This document shows positions 16,696 to 24,507 of a stretch of DNA of 39,750 nucleotides, one piece after another; position 1 is the first letter of the stretch, and each line of letters opens with the position of its first letter. Made by a program: the position numbers and the translations under genes. The notes below the pieces were generated by a model. That model saw only the letters and a list, made by a program, of their open reading frames with translations, ran no database searches and had not been told where the DNA came from. The stretch covers positions 1 through 39,750 of the forward strand of contig JAFUUE010000059.1 in assembly GCA_017483945.1 (NCBI GenBank), read 5' to 3'. Source of the stretch: Paludibacteraceae bacterium. GTDB taxonomy: Bacteria; Bacteroidota; Bacteroidia; Bacteroidales; Paludibacteraceae.

Positions 16696-16987
16696 AGTCC
16701 TGCACTTCGGCATCTGCCCGGATACGCGGAGCGGGGATTGCAGACATATTTGATAAGGCGTTTACGTACGCTTGTTTTTGACTGATTGAAACCTGAGAAA
16801 CTTCAATAAGTAATGTTCGAAAGCAAGTAGTGGTAGATGCCCGTGGTGTGATTATACACGCGCGCGTACTATGTAAGGTACGTGCACACTTATGTATATC
16901 ACAGCGTGGGTTTCTGCTTTACTTATTCGACATTACGGGTTTTCTCAGGACCTCAATCAGCGAATAAGCAAGAGAAGAAATCCGCGT
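16696..16987 (+). ncRNA. Long-hairpin RNA or structured 5' leader upstream of gtrA
   Basis: Between the promoter and the gtrA start the RNA folds into one long irregular hairpin spanning 16771-16972 (202 nt). Nested stems are 16782-16789 with 16953-16960, 16792-16800 with 16941-16949, 16805-16813 with 16919-16927, 16848-16858 with 16893-16902 (one bulge), and 16862-16869 with 16878-16885 around an 8-nt loop. An outer pairing of 16724-16730 with 16981-16987 is also possible. The 3' arm offers an alternative pairing for the middle part (GTAATG with CATTAC at 16930-16935), so two conformations are feasible. Size and fold resemble 6S RNA. No U-rich terminator separates it from gtrA, so it may be a leader rather than a free RNA. 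Confidence 0.55.
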
Positions 16988-16990
16988 TTT

Positions 16991-17422
16991 ATGATGGTTA
17001 AAGACTTTACCGGCCGAATGGCTGCTTGGGTGTCGAGCCTCTCGACTTTTCGCAATCTTATTCTGTATGGGATAATCGGCAGCTTCTGTGCCGCCTTGGA
17101 CTTCGGCGTTTATACCGCGCTGTGTTACTTTGATATCATGCCCTACCTATGGGCGAATATCATCAGTATCCATATAGGCATCTTCACCTCTTTTGTGCTC
17201 AACCGTTCCCTGAACTTCAGGGTAAAAGACAGGACTCTCCGACGCTTCTTCTCCTTCTATGCTGTAGGCCTGACAGGACTTGGTATCAGTGAGTTAATGC
17301 TCTATCTCATGGTCTCCCTCGGCAGAATGAACGAACTCTTTTGCAAGCTCGTCTCTATCGTCGTCGTGGCCCTGATACAATTCATCCTGAACAAGTATAT
17401 TACCTTCAAAAAACACCACTAA
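16991..17422 (+). CDS. GtrA family membrane protein
   Basis: This 143-residue protein has four membrane segments, from LILYGIIGSFCAALDFGVYTAL near residue 20 to LVSIVVVALIQFILNKYITF at the end, the GtrA fold (PF04138). The C-terminal FILNKYITF motif is typical. GtrA-like proteins are thought to help move polyprenyl-linked sugars across the inner membrane for cell-surface glycan decoration. I chose the ATG at 16991 because the frame further upstream lies inside the long hairpin leader and would add unlikely residues; 16994 is an alternative. Its stop codon directly abuts the start of the GT2 gene, so the two are translated together. Confidence 0.88.
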   Translation: MMVKDFTGRMAAWVSSLSTFRNLILYGIIGSFCAALDFGVYTALCYFDIMPYLWANIISIHIGIFTSFVLNRSLNFRVKDRTLRRFFSFYAVGLTGLGISELMLYLMVSLGRMNELFCKLVSIVVVALIQFILNKYITFKKHH

Positions 17423-18139
17423 ATGGACACCATCTATTTCGTGCTTCCTGCATACAACGAGGAAGCGAACATCGAATCCGTTATCGAGCAGTGGCACCCT
17501 GTCTGCGAGCGTATTAACGCGGAGGGGCACATCGCGCAGCTGGTCATCGCCAATGATGGCAGCAAGGACCGGACTTTCGCTATCATGCAGCAACTGCTGC
17601 CTCGCTATCCCTACCTCGTTCCGCTTGACAAACCCAACTCCGGGCACGGCGCAACCGTCATGTACCTGTACAAGTACGCCATCAGCAATGGTGCCGATTA
17701 TGTCTTCCAGACCGACAGCGACGGACAGACTTTGCCGGAAGAGTTCTGGCAGATGTGGGAGAACCGAGACAAGTTCGATTTCCAAATAGGTACGCGTGGC
17801 GGCAGACAAGATGGCGCAAGCCGTGTCTTTGTGACGAAGACGCTCCGCTTGGTCGTCTGGCTCATGTTCCATGTGTGGGTACGCGACGCCAACACGCCTT
17901 TCCGCCTGATGCGCTCCGACAAACTCAAACCCGTCTTGGACATCATCCCTCGGGACTACAACCTCACCAATGTCGCCGTCAGTGCGATTGCCGTGCGTTG
18001 GCACTATACCATCGGCTGGTATCCCATTACTTTCCGTCCCCGCCAAGGCGGAGTCAACTCTATCAACCTCCGCCGCATCTTCCACATCGGCCTCCAAGCC
18101 CTCACCGATTTCCGCACAATAAACAAGAACTTGAAATGA
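17423..18139 (+). CDS. GT2 family glycosyltransferase, polyprenyl-phosphate sugar synthase type
   Basis: This 238-residue cytoplasmic enzyme has the GT2 fold: FVLPAYNEEANIESVIEQW at the start, VIANDGSKDRT, NSGHGATVMYLYKYAI, and the metal-binding DSD in FQTDSDGQTLP near residue 95. It lacks C-terminal membrane helices, like dolichol-phosphate-mannose synthase-type enzymes that charge undecaprenyl phosphate with a hexose. Position between gtrA and a polytopic glycosyltransferase fits a three-part system: charge the lipid (GT2), flip it (GtrA), transfer the sugar on the outside (next gene). It starts right after the gtrA stop and overlaps the next gene by 4 bp (ATGA). Confidence 0.92.
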   Translation: MDTIYFVLPAYNEEANIESVIEQWHPVCERINAEGHIAQLVIANDGSKDRTFAIMQQLLPRYPYLVPLDKPNSGHGATVMYLYKYAISNGADYVFQTDSDGQTLPEEFWQMWENRDKFDFQIGTRGGRQDGASRVFVTKTLRLVVWLMFHVWVRDANTPFRLMRSDKLKPVLDIIPRDYNLTNVAVSAIAVRWHYTIGWYPITFRPRQGGVNSINLRRIFHIGLQALTDFRTINKNLK

Positions 18140-19683
18140 GCACCCATAATTTTTGCAAGAAGAATATACTGGCCGTAGTACTATCTGCCGCATCTATTAT
18201 AGTTATAATTCCGTATATTGTCGTACTGGTTAAATCGTTCGGTCTTTATCCATATACCTGCATGGATTCTGCGATTATTCTGTCGGAAATGGAACGAATT
18301 GCAGAAGGGTGGATTCCGTATCATCAAATGCACCTGAACTATCCGCCTTTGTGGTTCTACTTTATGGCTTCCTTAAAGAAAGTCTTCCACATCCCGTATG
18401 GATGTTACTCGTTTTATCTAATCATACAGTATATATTCCTTTCTGGCTCGGCCTGGATGCTATACAAATTCAATAAATTGTATTGTACCTCACAACCGGT
18501 TTTATGGGCATCAGTGCTATATTTCCTGTTTATGACATTCCTCTACAGGGCTTTCTTTGTCATCTTTGAGCCGATAAGCATTTTCTTCGGCTTGACGGCT
18601 TTGTATTTAACACTAACTCCTTCCATTCGGAAAAGCGCATATAGATACATCTTTGTCGGCCTTTTATCATCTGGCGCCTTCTTAATCAAGCAATTCGGTC
18701 TGGGCTTTTGCCTGTTAAATATATTATTGATTCTGTTGAACCCTTCTTTTGAAGAACAAGATGAATACAAGGTCTCCACGGTCTTGGGCAGACTCATGTC
18801 TTTTAGCATCGGATTATTGATACCGATATTCCTTTGTCGGCTATATTTTGGAGACCTCTTCTGGGAGGCGGTTCTATTCAATGGATACGGAACTACAGTT
18901 AATGCCTCAATAGGTGACGATGTCTCTTTTGGAAGCAAAATAGTGTTTGTTCTTGTTCAGTTGAGCAAGTTCTTGTTTTTCCAATGCCCCATTGTTATAC
19001 TTATAGTATTTACCTTGCGGAAAGTGATTAACACAGAGCAATGGAAAATCGTACTATTAGCTTTCTGTGGTATTATTGGCTTTGCGTTTCAGTACTATTT
19101 TTCCAAATATACCAACTCTCCGCATTATAATCAATATATGATGCCGTTTGTTTGTATGCTGATACCGGTAATTGCCCAATGGGCGCATTCAAATATCCGT
19201 CTTCGCAAATTGTTATGTATTGCTTTGCTTGGCATATCTGTGCTGTATGCAGGAGAGTCTGTCTTGGGAAAGAAACATAAATATTCGCCTTCTGTTATGA
19301 AGCAAGACGTAGCAGAAGGAGAATGCGGAATAAGTACAGATACACAGACTTCGTCCGAACGAATTGTTATTGAGACGACCGGGAATTCCGTTTATGAACG
19401 TATTCATAATATTGTTCCGAAAGATAAGACACTCTGGATTCCCAATACATCTTTACTCAAATATTGGATAAAAACAAACAGACTGCCACCTAACATGAAA
19501 GAAATAGGATACTCCACAGGAACATCGGAACTAACACCGGAAAAAGCGGAAAGGCAAATAAATGACGCTGATTTTATTCTATGCCAAGAGGGAGATGCCT
19601 GGGACACTATGTTGTCTTCAAAAAGTATCAATTGTTTCTTGATAGATAGCAGACGCCGTTTATTCTTGCATGAAATGCCATAA
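18136..19683 (+). CDS. Polytopic membrane glycosyltransferase (GT39/GT83-like)
   Basis: This 515-residue protein starts at the ATG overlapping the GT2 stop codon. It has about ten membrane segments, a first extracytoplasmic loop with CMDSAIILSEMERIAEGWIPY containing the conserved acidic residue, and a soluble C-terminal part (about 395-515). The arrangement fits GT-C enzymes that use polyprenyl-phosphate sugars, such as protein O-mannosyl- or arabinosyl-transferase-like proteins. The acceptor is unknown. The gene is visibly richer in A+T than its two upstream partners and the rest of the strand, which may reflect separate origin. A yraN promoter follows about 80 bp after its stop. Confidence 0.85.
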   Translation: MSTHNFCKKNILAVVLSAASIIVIIPYIVVLVKSFGLYPYTCMDSAIILSEMERIAEGWIPYHQMHLNYPPLWFYFMASLKKVFHIPYGCYSFYLIIQYIFLSGSAWMLYKFNKLYCTSQPVLWASVLYFLFMTFLYRAFFVIFEPISIFFGLTALYLTLTPSIRKSAYRYIFVGLLSSGAFLIKQFGLGFCLLNILLILLNPSFEEQDEYKVSTVLGRLMSFSIGLLIPIFLCRLYFGDLFWEAVLFNGYGTTVNASIGDDVSFGSKIVFVLVQLSKFLFFQCPIVILIVFTLRKVINTEQWKIVLLAFCGIIGFAFQYYFSKYTNSPHYNQYMMPFVCMLIPVIAQWAHSNIRLRKLLCIALLGISVLYAGESVLGKKHKYSPSVMKQDVAEGECGISTDTQTSSERIVIETTGNSVYERIHNIVPKDKTLWIPNTSLLKYWIKTNRLPPNMKEIGYSTGTSELTPEKAERQINDADFILCQEGDAWDTMLSSKSINCFLIDSRRRLFLHEMP

Positions 19684-19700
19684 TCTTTGGAGAAACATTA

Positions 19701-19766
19701 CAAATCGTAGATTATTTTATAACAAATCGCAGATTTTTTAGTAAGATTCGGAGATTTTTTGTACCT
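19701..19766. repeat. 22-bp direct repeats leading into the yraN promoter
   Basis: Three imperfect units begin at 19701 (CAAATCGTAGATT), 19723 (CAAATCGCAGATT) and 19745 (GATTCGGAGATT), each followed by a T-rich tract. The period is 22 bp, two helical turns, and the third unit overlaps the region just before the -7 box. Confidence 0.75.
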
Positions 19767-19769
19767 TTG
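19762..19769 (+). promoter_or_regulatory. -7 element of the yraN promoter
   Basis: TACCTTTG followed by CAG matches the consensus, 44 bp before the yraN start. The -33 position reads TTTAG rather than a clean TTG and overlaps the 22-bp repeats. Confidence 0.75.
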
Positions 19770-19812
19770 CAGCGTCATTTCAATATCGTGTAATCGTTAA
19801 AAAATACCGGAC

Positions 19813-20211
19813 ATGGCTGCGCATAATGAATTAGGGAAGAGAGGTGAAGAACTGGCCGCTAAGATGTTGCGTGAAAAGGGATATAAAATCCTGGAACGCA
19901 ATTGGCGTCTCGGAGACTTGGAGGTGGATATTATTGCGCGTAAAGGCAAGTTTGTCGTATTTGTCGAAGTGAAGACACGCACCGATGATGCGTGGATGAA
20001 TCCGGCTCAGGCTGTAGATAAGAAACGCAAGATTCGGATGTCCCATGCGGCGAAGGCCTATATGCGAGGACATAAGATAACGGACCTGGAGGTGCGTTAC
20101 GATATTGTGTCCATTGTCCTGAATGATACTCGATGTGACATAGAGCACTTCGAGGATGCGTTTATACCTCCTTTACGCACCTATGGGAGATACGGAGTGA
20201 TGTATTCCTGA
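19813..20211 (+). CDS. yraN: YraN/UPF0102 family putative endonuclease-like protein
   Basis: This 132-residue cytoplasmic protein begins MAAHNELGKRGEELAAKML and carries a PD-(D/E)XK nuclease-like core, GDLEVDIIARKG then FVEVKTR, with D, E and K in the expected places. This matches UPF0102/YraN, a widely conserved family related to Holliday-junction-type nucleases whose biological role is not settled. Length is normal for the family. It has its own promoter and a strong terminator directly after it, so it is a single-gene unit. Confidence 0.93.
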   Translation: MAAHNELGKRGEELAAKMLREKGYKILERNWRLGDLEVDIIARKGKFVVFVEVKTRTDDAWMNPAQAVDKKRKIRMSHAAKAYMRGHKITDLEVRYDIVSIVLNDTRCDIEHFEDAFIPPLRTYGRYGVMYS

Positions 20212-20243
20212 CAGGAAGACCATACTACTTTAGAGATTCGACA

Positions 20244-20281
20244 AGTCAGACATTCTCAATAGAGGAATGTCTGACTTTTTT
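20244..20281 (+). terminator. Rho-independent terminator of yraN
   Basis: A perfect 12-bp stem, AGTCAGACATTC (20244-20255) with GAATGTCTGACT (20264-20275), an 8-nt loop, then a run of T. Confidence 0.9.
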
Positions 20282-20774
20282 ATGTAACGTGCAGTATAGA
20301 AATGTGAACGTGTTTATATTGTACATAAATGTACCATGTTCACACTTGTGCCGCCGTGGGAGATCACAAACGTGATAGTTTATTGCACAAAGAAGTTCAC
20401 AAATGTCTTCATCCTTTAAGGCGCAACTGGCACAGCAGAGTAGGGGAGTCTATTAATATCACAGAACCTTGGAATGTTGCACGCATTAAGTACATAACAT
20501 GCTACATATCAACAAATATACAGATTACATCAAGTGCAACTTTATTGCTTTTGGGGCATTCGGGTGCATCTTGCTGTCCGGAGGCGTAATATATTGCATT
20601 TTATTCTTGCAATATACATATTATATGCATATTATTGCGTTTATATAAAGTTGCAGATTGGACTGATTGGGCGGCTGTAACGGGTGATTGGTATCAGGGA
20701 GGCCGTGAGTCATAGAATTGTGGCTATTCTGCTCTGCGTGGCTTGTAGATAACATGTGTGAATTTTATTTTTCA
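20282..20774. other. Intergenic region, no gene recognised
   Basis: About 490 bp, rich in A+T. An 86-codon frame at 20329-20589 has no recognisable domain or start signal and I do not call it. An AT-rich dyad lies at 20609-20638. CAAATATA at 20513-20520 could be a minus-strand -7 box but has no matching -33. Confidence 0.6.
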
Positions 20775-20806
20775 TTTGTGTATATCATTTTATTTTCGTA
20801 TCTTTG
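20775..20806 (+). promoter_or_regulatory. Promoter of the XRE-type regulator
   Basis: TTTG (20775-20778), 20 nt, TATCTTTG (20799-20806), then CAG. Transcription starting near 20813 excludes the upstream in-frame ATG at 20718 and supports the start at 20832. Confidence 0.85.
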
Positions 20807-20831
20807 CAGAGAATTTCACATTTCTATACCT

Positions 20832-21446
20832 ATGACAATACGCGAAAAACTTATTCTGTTGATAGAAGAGAAACAGATGACGGCACGACGCTTTGCCGAT
20901 TATGTGGGTGTGCAGCCCGGGACTATTAGTAATATCATCAATGGGCGCAACAACCCGAGTCTGGATGTTGTGCAGCGTGTGTTGAATGCCTTTCCTGATG
21001 TGTCACCACGGTGGCTGCTACAGGATGTCGGACCTCTGGAGGCCGATGACGACTATGCTCACACAGCAGCAACGGCCCATCCGGCTGCTACTCCGTCTAT
21101 GCCGACCTCGTCTATAGCGGTTCTGCCATCTATGCCAACTCCGTCTATACTGAGCAAACAGGAGGGGGCGACACTATTTTCTGCAGGTCAGATGATGTCC
21201 GGAGCAATGGATGCTCCGGCTATTCCGATTACTCCGAATACTTCTGCTCCGATTACCCCGAACACTTCAGCTCCGAGGACTCCGAATACTCCGAGTGTTC
21301 CGTCTAAGACGCAGACGGCTATGCCCGGCGCAAGTCAGCAGAAGAAGCCGGAGACGGCTTCGGAAGGGACAATAGAAATGCCGTCTGAACGAAGAGTCGA
21401 ACGTATCGTTATCTTCTATTCAGACGGCACGTATGAGCAGAGATAG
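20832..21446 (+). CDS. XRE-type helix-turn-helix protein with proline/threonine-rich linker
   Basis: This 204-residue protein starts MTIREKLILLIEEKQMTARR. A helix-turn-helix of the Cro/CI type fills residues 1-65 (FADYVGVQPGTISNIINGRN, then SLDVVQRVLNAFPDV and the common SPRWLLQDVGP). Residues 70-180 are low complexity, rich in P, T, S and A, with repeats of TPNTSAP. The last ~20 residues (RRVERIVIFYSDGTYEQ) form a conserved-looking tail seen in other Bacteroidales proteins. It probably binds DNA as a dimer through the N-terminus; the tail may mediate another contact. No phage or toxin partner is adjacent, so its target is unknown. Confidence 0.85.
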   Translation: MTIREKLILLIEEKQMTARRFADYVGVQPGTISNIINGRNNPSLDVVQRVLNAFPDVSPRWLLQDVGPLEADDDYAHTAATAHPAATPSMPTSSIAVLPSMPTPSILSKQEGATLFSAGQMMSGAMDAPAIPITPNTSAPITPNTSAPRTPNTPSVPSKTQTAMPGASQQKKPETASEGTIEMPSERRVERIVIFYSDGTYEQR

Positions 21447-21511
21447 TAGGCCTTAAGCACCCTTTAGCTGGGATAGTTGGAGGTATTAAATAACTCCATG
21501 AGAGGCAGGGC

Positions 21512-23977
21512 TTATAGTATCGCGAAATCGATTACTTCTTTGATGTCGCGGACATAGTGGAACGTAAGTCCTGTCAGGTAGGATTCGGCGATGTCTGCTA
21601 TATCTTTCCGGTTGTCATTACAGAGAATGATATCGGTGATACCGGCACGTTTTGCGGCCAGAATCTTCTCTTTCACCCCTCCGATGGGCAGAACCTTCCC
21701 GCGAAGGGTCATCTCTCCGGTCATGGCGATGCGTTCTCTCACTTTGCGCCCGGAGAAGGCACTGACGAGTGCGGTCGTGATGGTGATTCCGGCGCTGGGA
21801 CCGTCTTTGGGTACGGCTCCTTCCGGGACATGTATGTGGACGGAATGGGTGTCCAGGTCTTTCTGCTTGATGCCATACTCTGCGGCGTGAGCCTTGATAT
21901 ATCCGAGGGCCAGAGTTGCGGACTCTTTCATCACGTCGCCTAAGTTTCCCGTCAGTGTGAGGGTGGGTGTCTTTGAGGGGGAGAGTGAGGCCTCAATAAA
22001 GAGAATCTCACCTCCGACGGCGGTCCATGCGAGTCCCGTTACGACGCCGATATAGTTGTTGCCCTCGTACATGTCTCTACTGAAACGCGGTTGGCCGAGG
22101 TAGGTGCGGAGTTCGGGGAGCGAGAGAGTCGGCTCGACGTGTTCCTCCATGGCTATCCGTGTGACTATCTTGCGACACAAAGCGGCGAGTTGCCGATCCA
22201 GACTGCGCACACCGGACTCCCGTGTGTAGTCATCGATGAGGTGTCGGATTATGTCGTCCGACAGGTGCATCTGTGCGTCGTTGATGCCGTGGTTCTCCTG
22301 TTGCTTTCGTATCAAGTGGCGCTTGGCAATCTCAATCTTCTCCTCCTGAGTATAACCGGTCATCTCGATGAGCTCCATGCGGTCGAGAAGAGGGCGGGGG
22401 ATAGAGTCGAGTGAGTTGGCCGTGGCGATGAAGAGCACTTTGCTGAGGTCATAATCCACATCGAGGTAGTTGTCGTGGAAGGTGTTGTTTTGCTCCGGGT
22501 CCAACACTTCAAGGAGTGCGTGGGTCGGATCGCCCTTGTAGTCAGCGCCTATCTTGTCTATCTCATCCAGGACGAAGACGGGATTGCTCGTCTTGACCTT
22601 GCGGATATTCTCGATGATTCGCCCCGGCATAGCGCCGATATAGGTGCGCCGGTGACCACGGATTTCGGCCTCGTCGTGCAGTCCTCCGAGCGAGATTCGT
22701 GCATATTTGCGCCCGAGTGCCTCTGCGATAGACTTGCCAAGACTCGTTTTTCCGACTCCCGGAGGACCATAGAGGCATAGAATGGGGGCTTTGACGGCCG
22801 GACCGACACCATTCGTAGCCTCTTCGTCCGCGCCGAGTACCTCTTGTTGCTTGCGCTGCAACTGGCGCAGGACAGCCAGGTGCTCAATGATGCGTTCCTT
22901 GACTTTGTCTATCCCGTAGTGCTCTCTATCAAGGACTTGCCGTGCATTCTTGATGTCGAAATTATCCTCGGAATACTCATTCCAAGGCAAGTCGAGTAGG
23001 GTATCCAGATAGTTCTGCTGTATGCTGTAGTCGGGCGAATGGGATGGGGTGTGTTGCAGTTTCTCCAGTTCCTTGTCGAATATCTTGGCGACTGCGTCGG
23101 ACCAGTGCTTACTCTCCGCCCGTTTGCGCATCTCGGCCACGACCTGTGCCCCTGTGTCTCCCAGCTCTTTCTGGATAGTCTCCAACTGGTGATGCAGGTA
23201 GTACTGGCGCTGTTCCTTGTCGATTTCCTCCTTGGTCTTAGACTGGATATCCTGCTTCATCTTAATCATCTCGACCTCCTTATTGAGGATTTCGAGCAGT
23301 CGTAAGGCTCTGTCAGACAGCGTCTCTGTGCCGAGCAGTTCTTGCTTCTCGGCGATAGACATGCCGAAATTGACGCAGACATAGTTGACGAGCGTCGGCG
23401 GGTTGTCGATGCTGCGCAATGTGAGGCTCGCTTCGGGTGCAACATTGTCGGCGCCCTTGAGAATCTGCAGGGCCTGGTCGCGTATGTTCGACGCGATGGC
23501 AACGAACTCCTTGTCGTTCTTGGCGGGGAAAACCTCGGGGTAGATGGACACGCGGGCCTTGATTCCGGTGCGTGTGGTGGTGAACTCTTCGACCTTAATT
23601 CGGTCCACACCTTCGAGCAGGACGACAAGGCTCTGGTCGAGCATGTTGAGCACGCGCACGATACGGGCGGCTGTGCCAAGCGTATAGAGGTCTTCGCACT
23701 TCGGATCCTCTGTTTCTTTCTCATGCTGGCATAGGACGGCTATCGGTTTCTCGTTCTCAAAAGCACTCTTGACGAGCTTCTGGATTTTGGGGCGTGAGAC
23801 GTTGACCGGCAGCAGCACTCCGGGAAAGAGCACCATGTTCTTCAGCGGTAACACGCCGAGTATATCGTTTTGCTGCACTTTCATCTCGTTGCTGTCCTGT
23901 CCGTCCAGGATGGGGATGAACTGTGCGTCCTCGGCGTCCGAGGCCGCAGCCAATGCGTCTTGAAGGTTGTATATCAT
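21512..23977 (-). CDS. lon: Lon ATP-dependent protease
   Basis: This 821-residue cytoplasmic AAA+ protease degrades misfolded and regulatory proteins. It has the LON N-terminal substrate domain (about 35-240), coiled-coil middle, AAA+ module with Walker A GPPGVGKTS (K410) and Walker B VFVLDEIDKI, sensor regions, and the C-terminal protease domain with the catalytic serine in PKDGPSAG (S728) and lysine near 771 in the GGVKEKILAAKRAG block. Length is normal for Bacteroidota Lon. It is transcribed alone: a terminator for aspS lies upstream at 24417-24459. It is convergent with the XRE gene. Confidence 0.98.
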   Translation of the reverse strand: MIYNLQDALAAASDAEDAQFIPILDGQDSNEMKVQQNDILGVLPLKNMVLFPGVLLPVNVSRPKIQKLVKSAFENEKPIAVLCQHEKETEDPKCEDLYTLGTAARIVRVLNMLDQSLVVLLEGVDRIKVEEFTTTRTGIKARVSIYPEVFPAKNDKEFVAIASNIRDQALQILKGADNVAPEASLTLRSIDNPPTLVNYVCVNFGMSIAEKQELLGTETLSDRALRLLEILNKEVEMIKMKQDIQSKTKEEIDKEQRQYYLHHQLETIQKELGDTGAQVVAEMRKRAESKHWSDAVAKIFDKELEKLQHTPSHSPDYSIQQNYLDTLLDLPWNEYSEDNFDIKNARQVLDREHYGIDKVKERIIEHLAVLRQLQRKQQEVLGADEEATNGVGPAVKAPILCLYGPPGVGKTSLGKSIAEALGRKYARISLGGLHDEAEIRGHRRTYIGAMPGRIIENIRKVKTSNPVFVLDEIDKIGADYKGDPTHALLEVLDPEQNNTFHDNYLDVDYDLSKVLFIATANSLDSIPRPLLDRMELIEMTGYTQEEKIEIAKRHLIRKQQENHGINDAQMHLSDDIIRHLIDDYTRESGVRSLDRQLAALCRKIVTRIAMEEHVEPTLSLPELRTYLGQPRFSRDMYEGNNYIGVVTGLAWTAVGGEILFIEASLSPSKTPTLTLTGNLGDVMKESATLALGYIKAHAAEYGIKQKDLDTHSVHIHVPEGAVPKDGPSAGITITTALVSAFSGRKVRERIAMTGEMTLRGKVLPIGGVKEKILAAKRAGITDIILCNDNRKDIADIAESYLTGLTFHYVRDIKEVIDFAIL

Positions 23978-24070
23978 ATTGTGCTATTTTACATAATCCC
24001 AATTAGGTTTGGTTGAGGGCACTGATTTTTGGCAGGCCTTATTGTATATAATATGGTGCAAATAATGTAC

Positions 24071-24099
24071 CAAAGATATTGCGGCTGCCAAAATGGCAG
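24071..24099 (-). promoter_or_regulatory. lon promoter -7 box with an adjacent dyad
   Basis: On the minus strand TATCTTTG (24078-24071) fits the -7 consensus, about 90 bp before the lon start. Between it and the expected -33 region lies a dyad, CTGCC AAAAT GGCAG (24085-24099), placed where a regulator could block polymerase. No clear TTG is present at -33. Confidence 0.5.
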
Positions 24100-24227
24100 T
24101 AAAGACACCGGAAACTCTTGCATTCCCGGCGCAACACCCATGCGCCGAAATCAGCGGGAAAATGCGGAAACGTCCACTGCCTATGTATGACGCTCACATA
24201 AGGACAACGGACGCTTCAGTGGCGCCT

Positions 24228-24403
24228 CCCGAACCTGACCCGAAGCTGGCCCGAACCTGACCGATGAATTTGGCTGATTAGCAGCGAGATGAATGGGTCA
24301 GCTCTGTTCCAGCTCTGTTCCAGGTCCGTTAGCCGGTCTGAAAATCAAGCGGATAGCACAGCAAATTTAAGCTGATAGCACTGCGATTTTTAGCGAAAAA
24401 GAT
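24228..24403. repeat. 11-bp-period degenerate array between aspS and lon
   Basis: Read in steps of 11 from 24228, successive units resemble one another in three blocks that keep one register: CCCGAACCTGA, CCCGAAGCTGG, CCCGAACCTGA; then from 24294 TGGGTCAGCTC, TGTTCCAGCTC, TGTTCCAGGTC; then GCGGATAGCAC (24349) and GCTGATAGCAC (24371), 22 apart. Sixteen units span about 176 bp. This fills much of the 530-bp gap between lon and aspS. Confidence 0.75.
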
Positions 24404-24416
24404 ACAGAATTCGGAC

Positions 24417-24459
24417 AAAAAAGTCATCGGATAACAGCAGAAGGCCGTTATCCGATGAC
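24417..24459 (-). terminator. Rho-independent terminator of the fabD-aspS operon
   Basis: A perfect 13-bp stem (24423-24435 with 24447-24459) is followed on the minus strand by six T (24422-24417). It lies 48 bp after the aspS stop. Confidence 0.93.
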
Positions 24460-24507
24460 CGGTTCACAAGAGATAAACTCTTGATGTTGGTGCTGATTTA
24501 TAGCGGA

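Noticed and set aside
17755-18135. A longer N-terminus for the polytopic glycosyltransferase
   Set aside because: This stretch is an out-of-frame reading of the GT2 gene; the ATGA overlap at 18136 is the natural start.
20329-20589. 86-codon gene in the yraN-XRE gap
   Set aside because: No family resemblance, no promoter, and irregular composition; cannot be supported.
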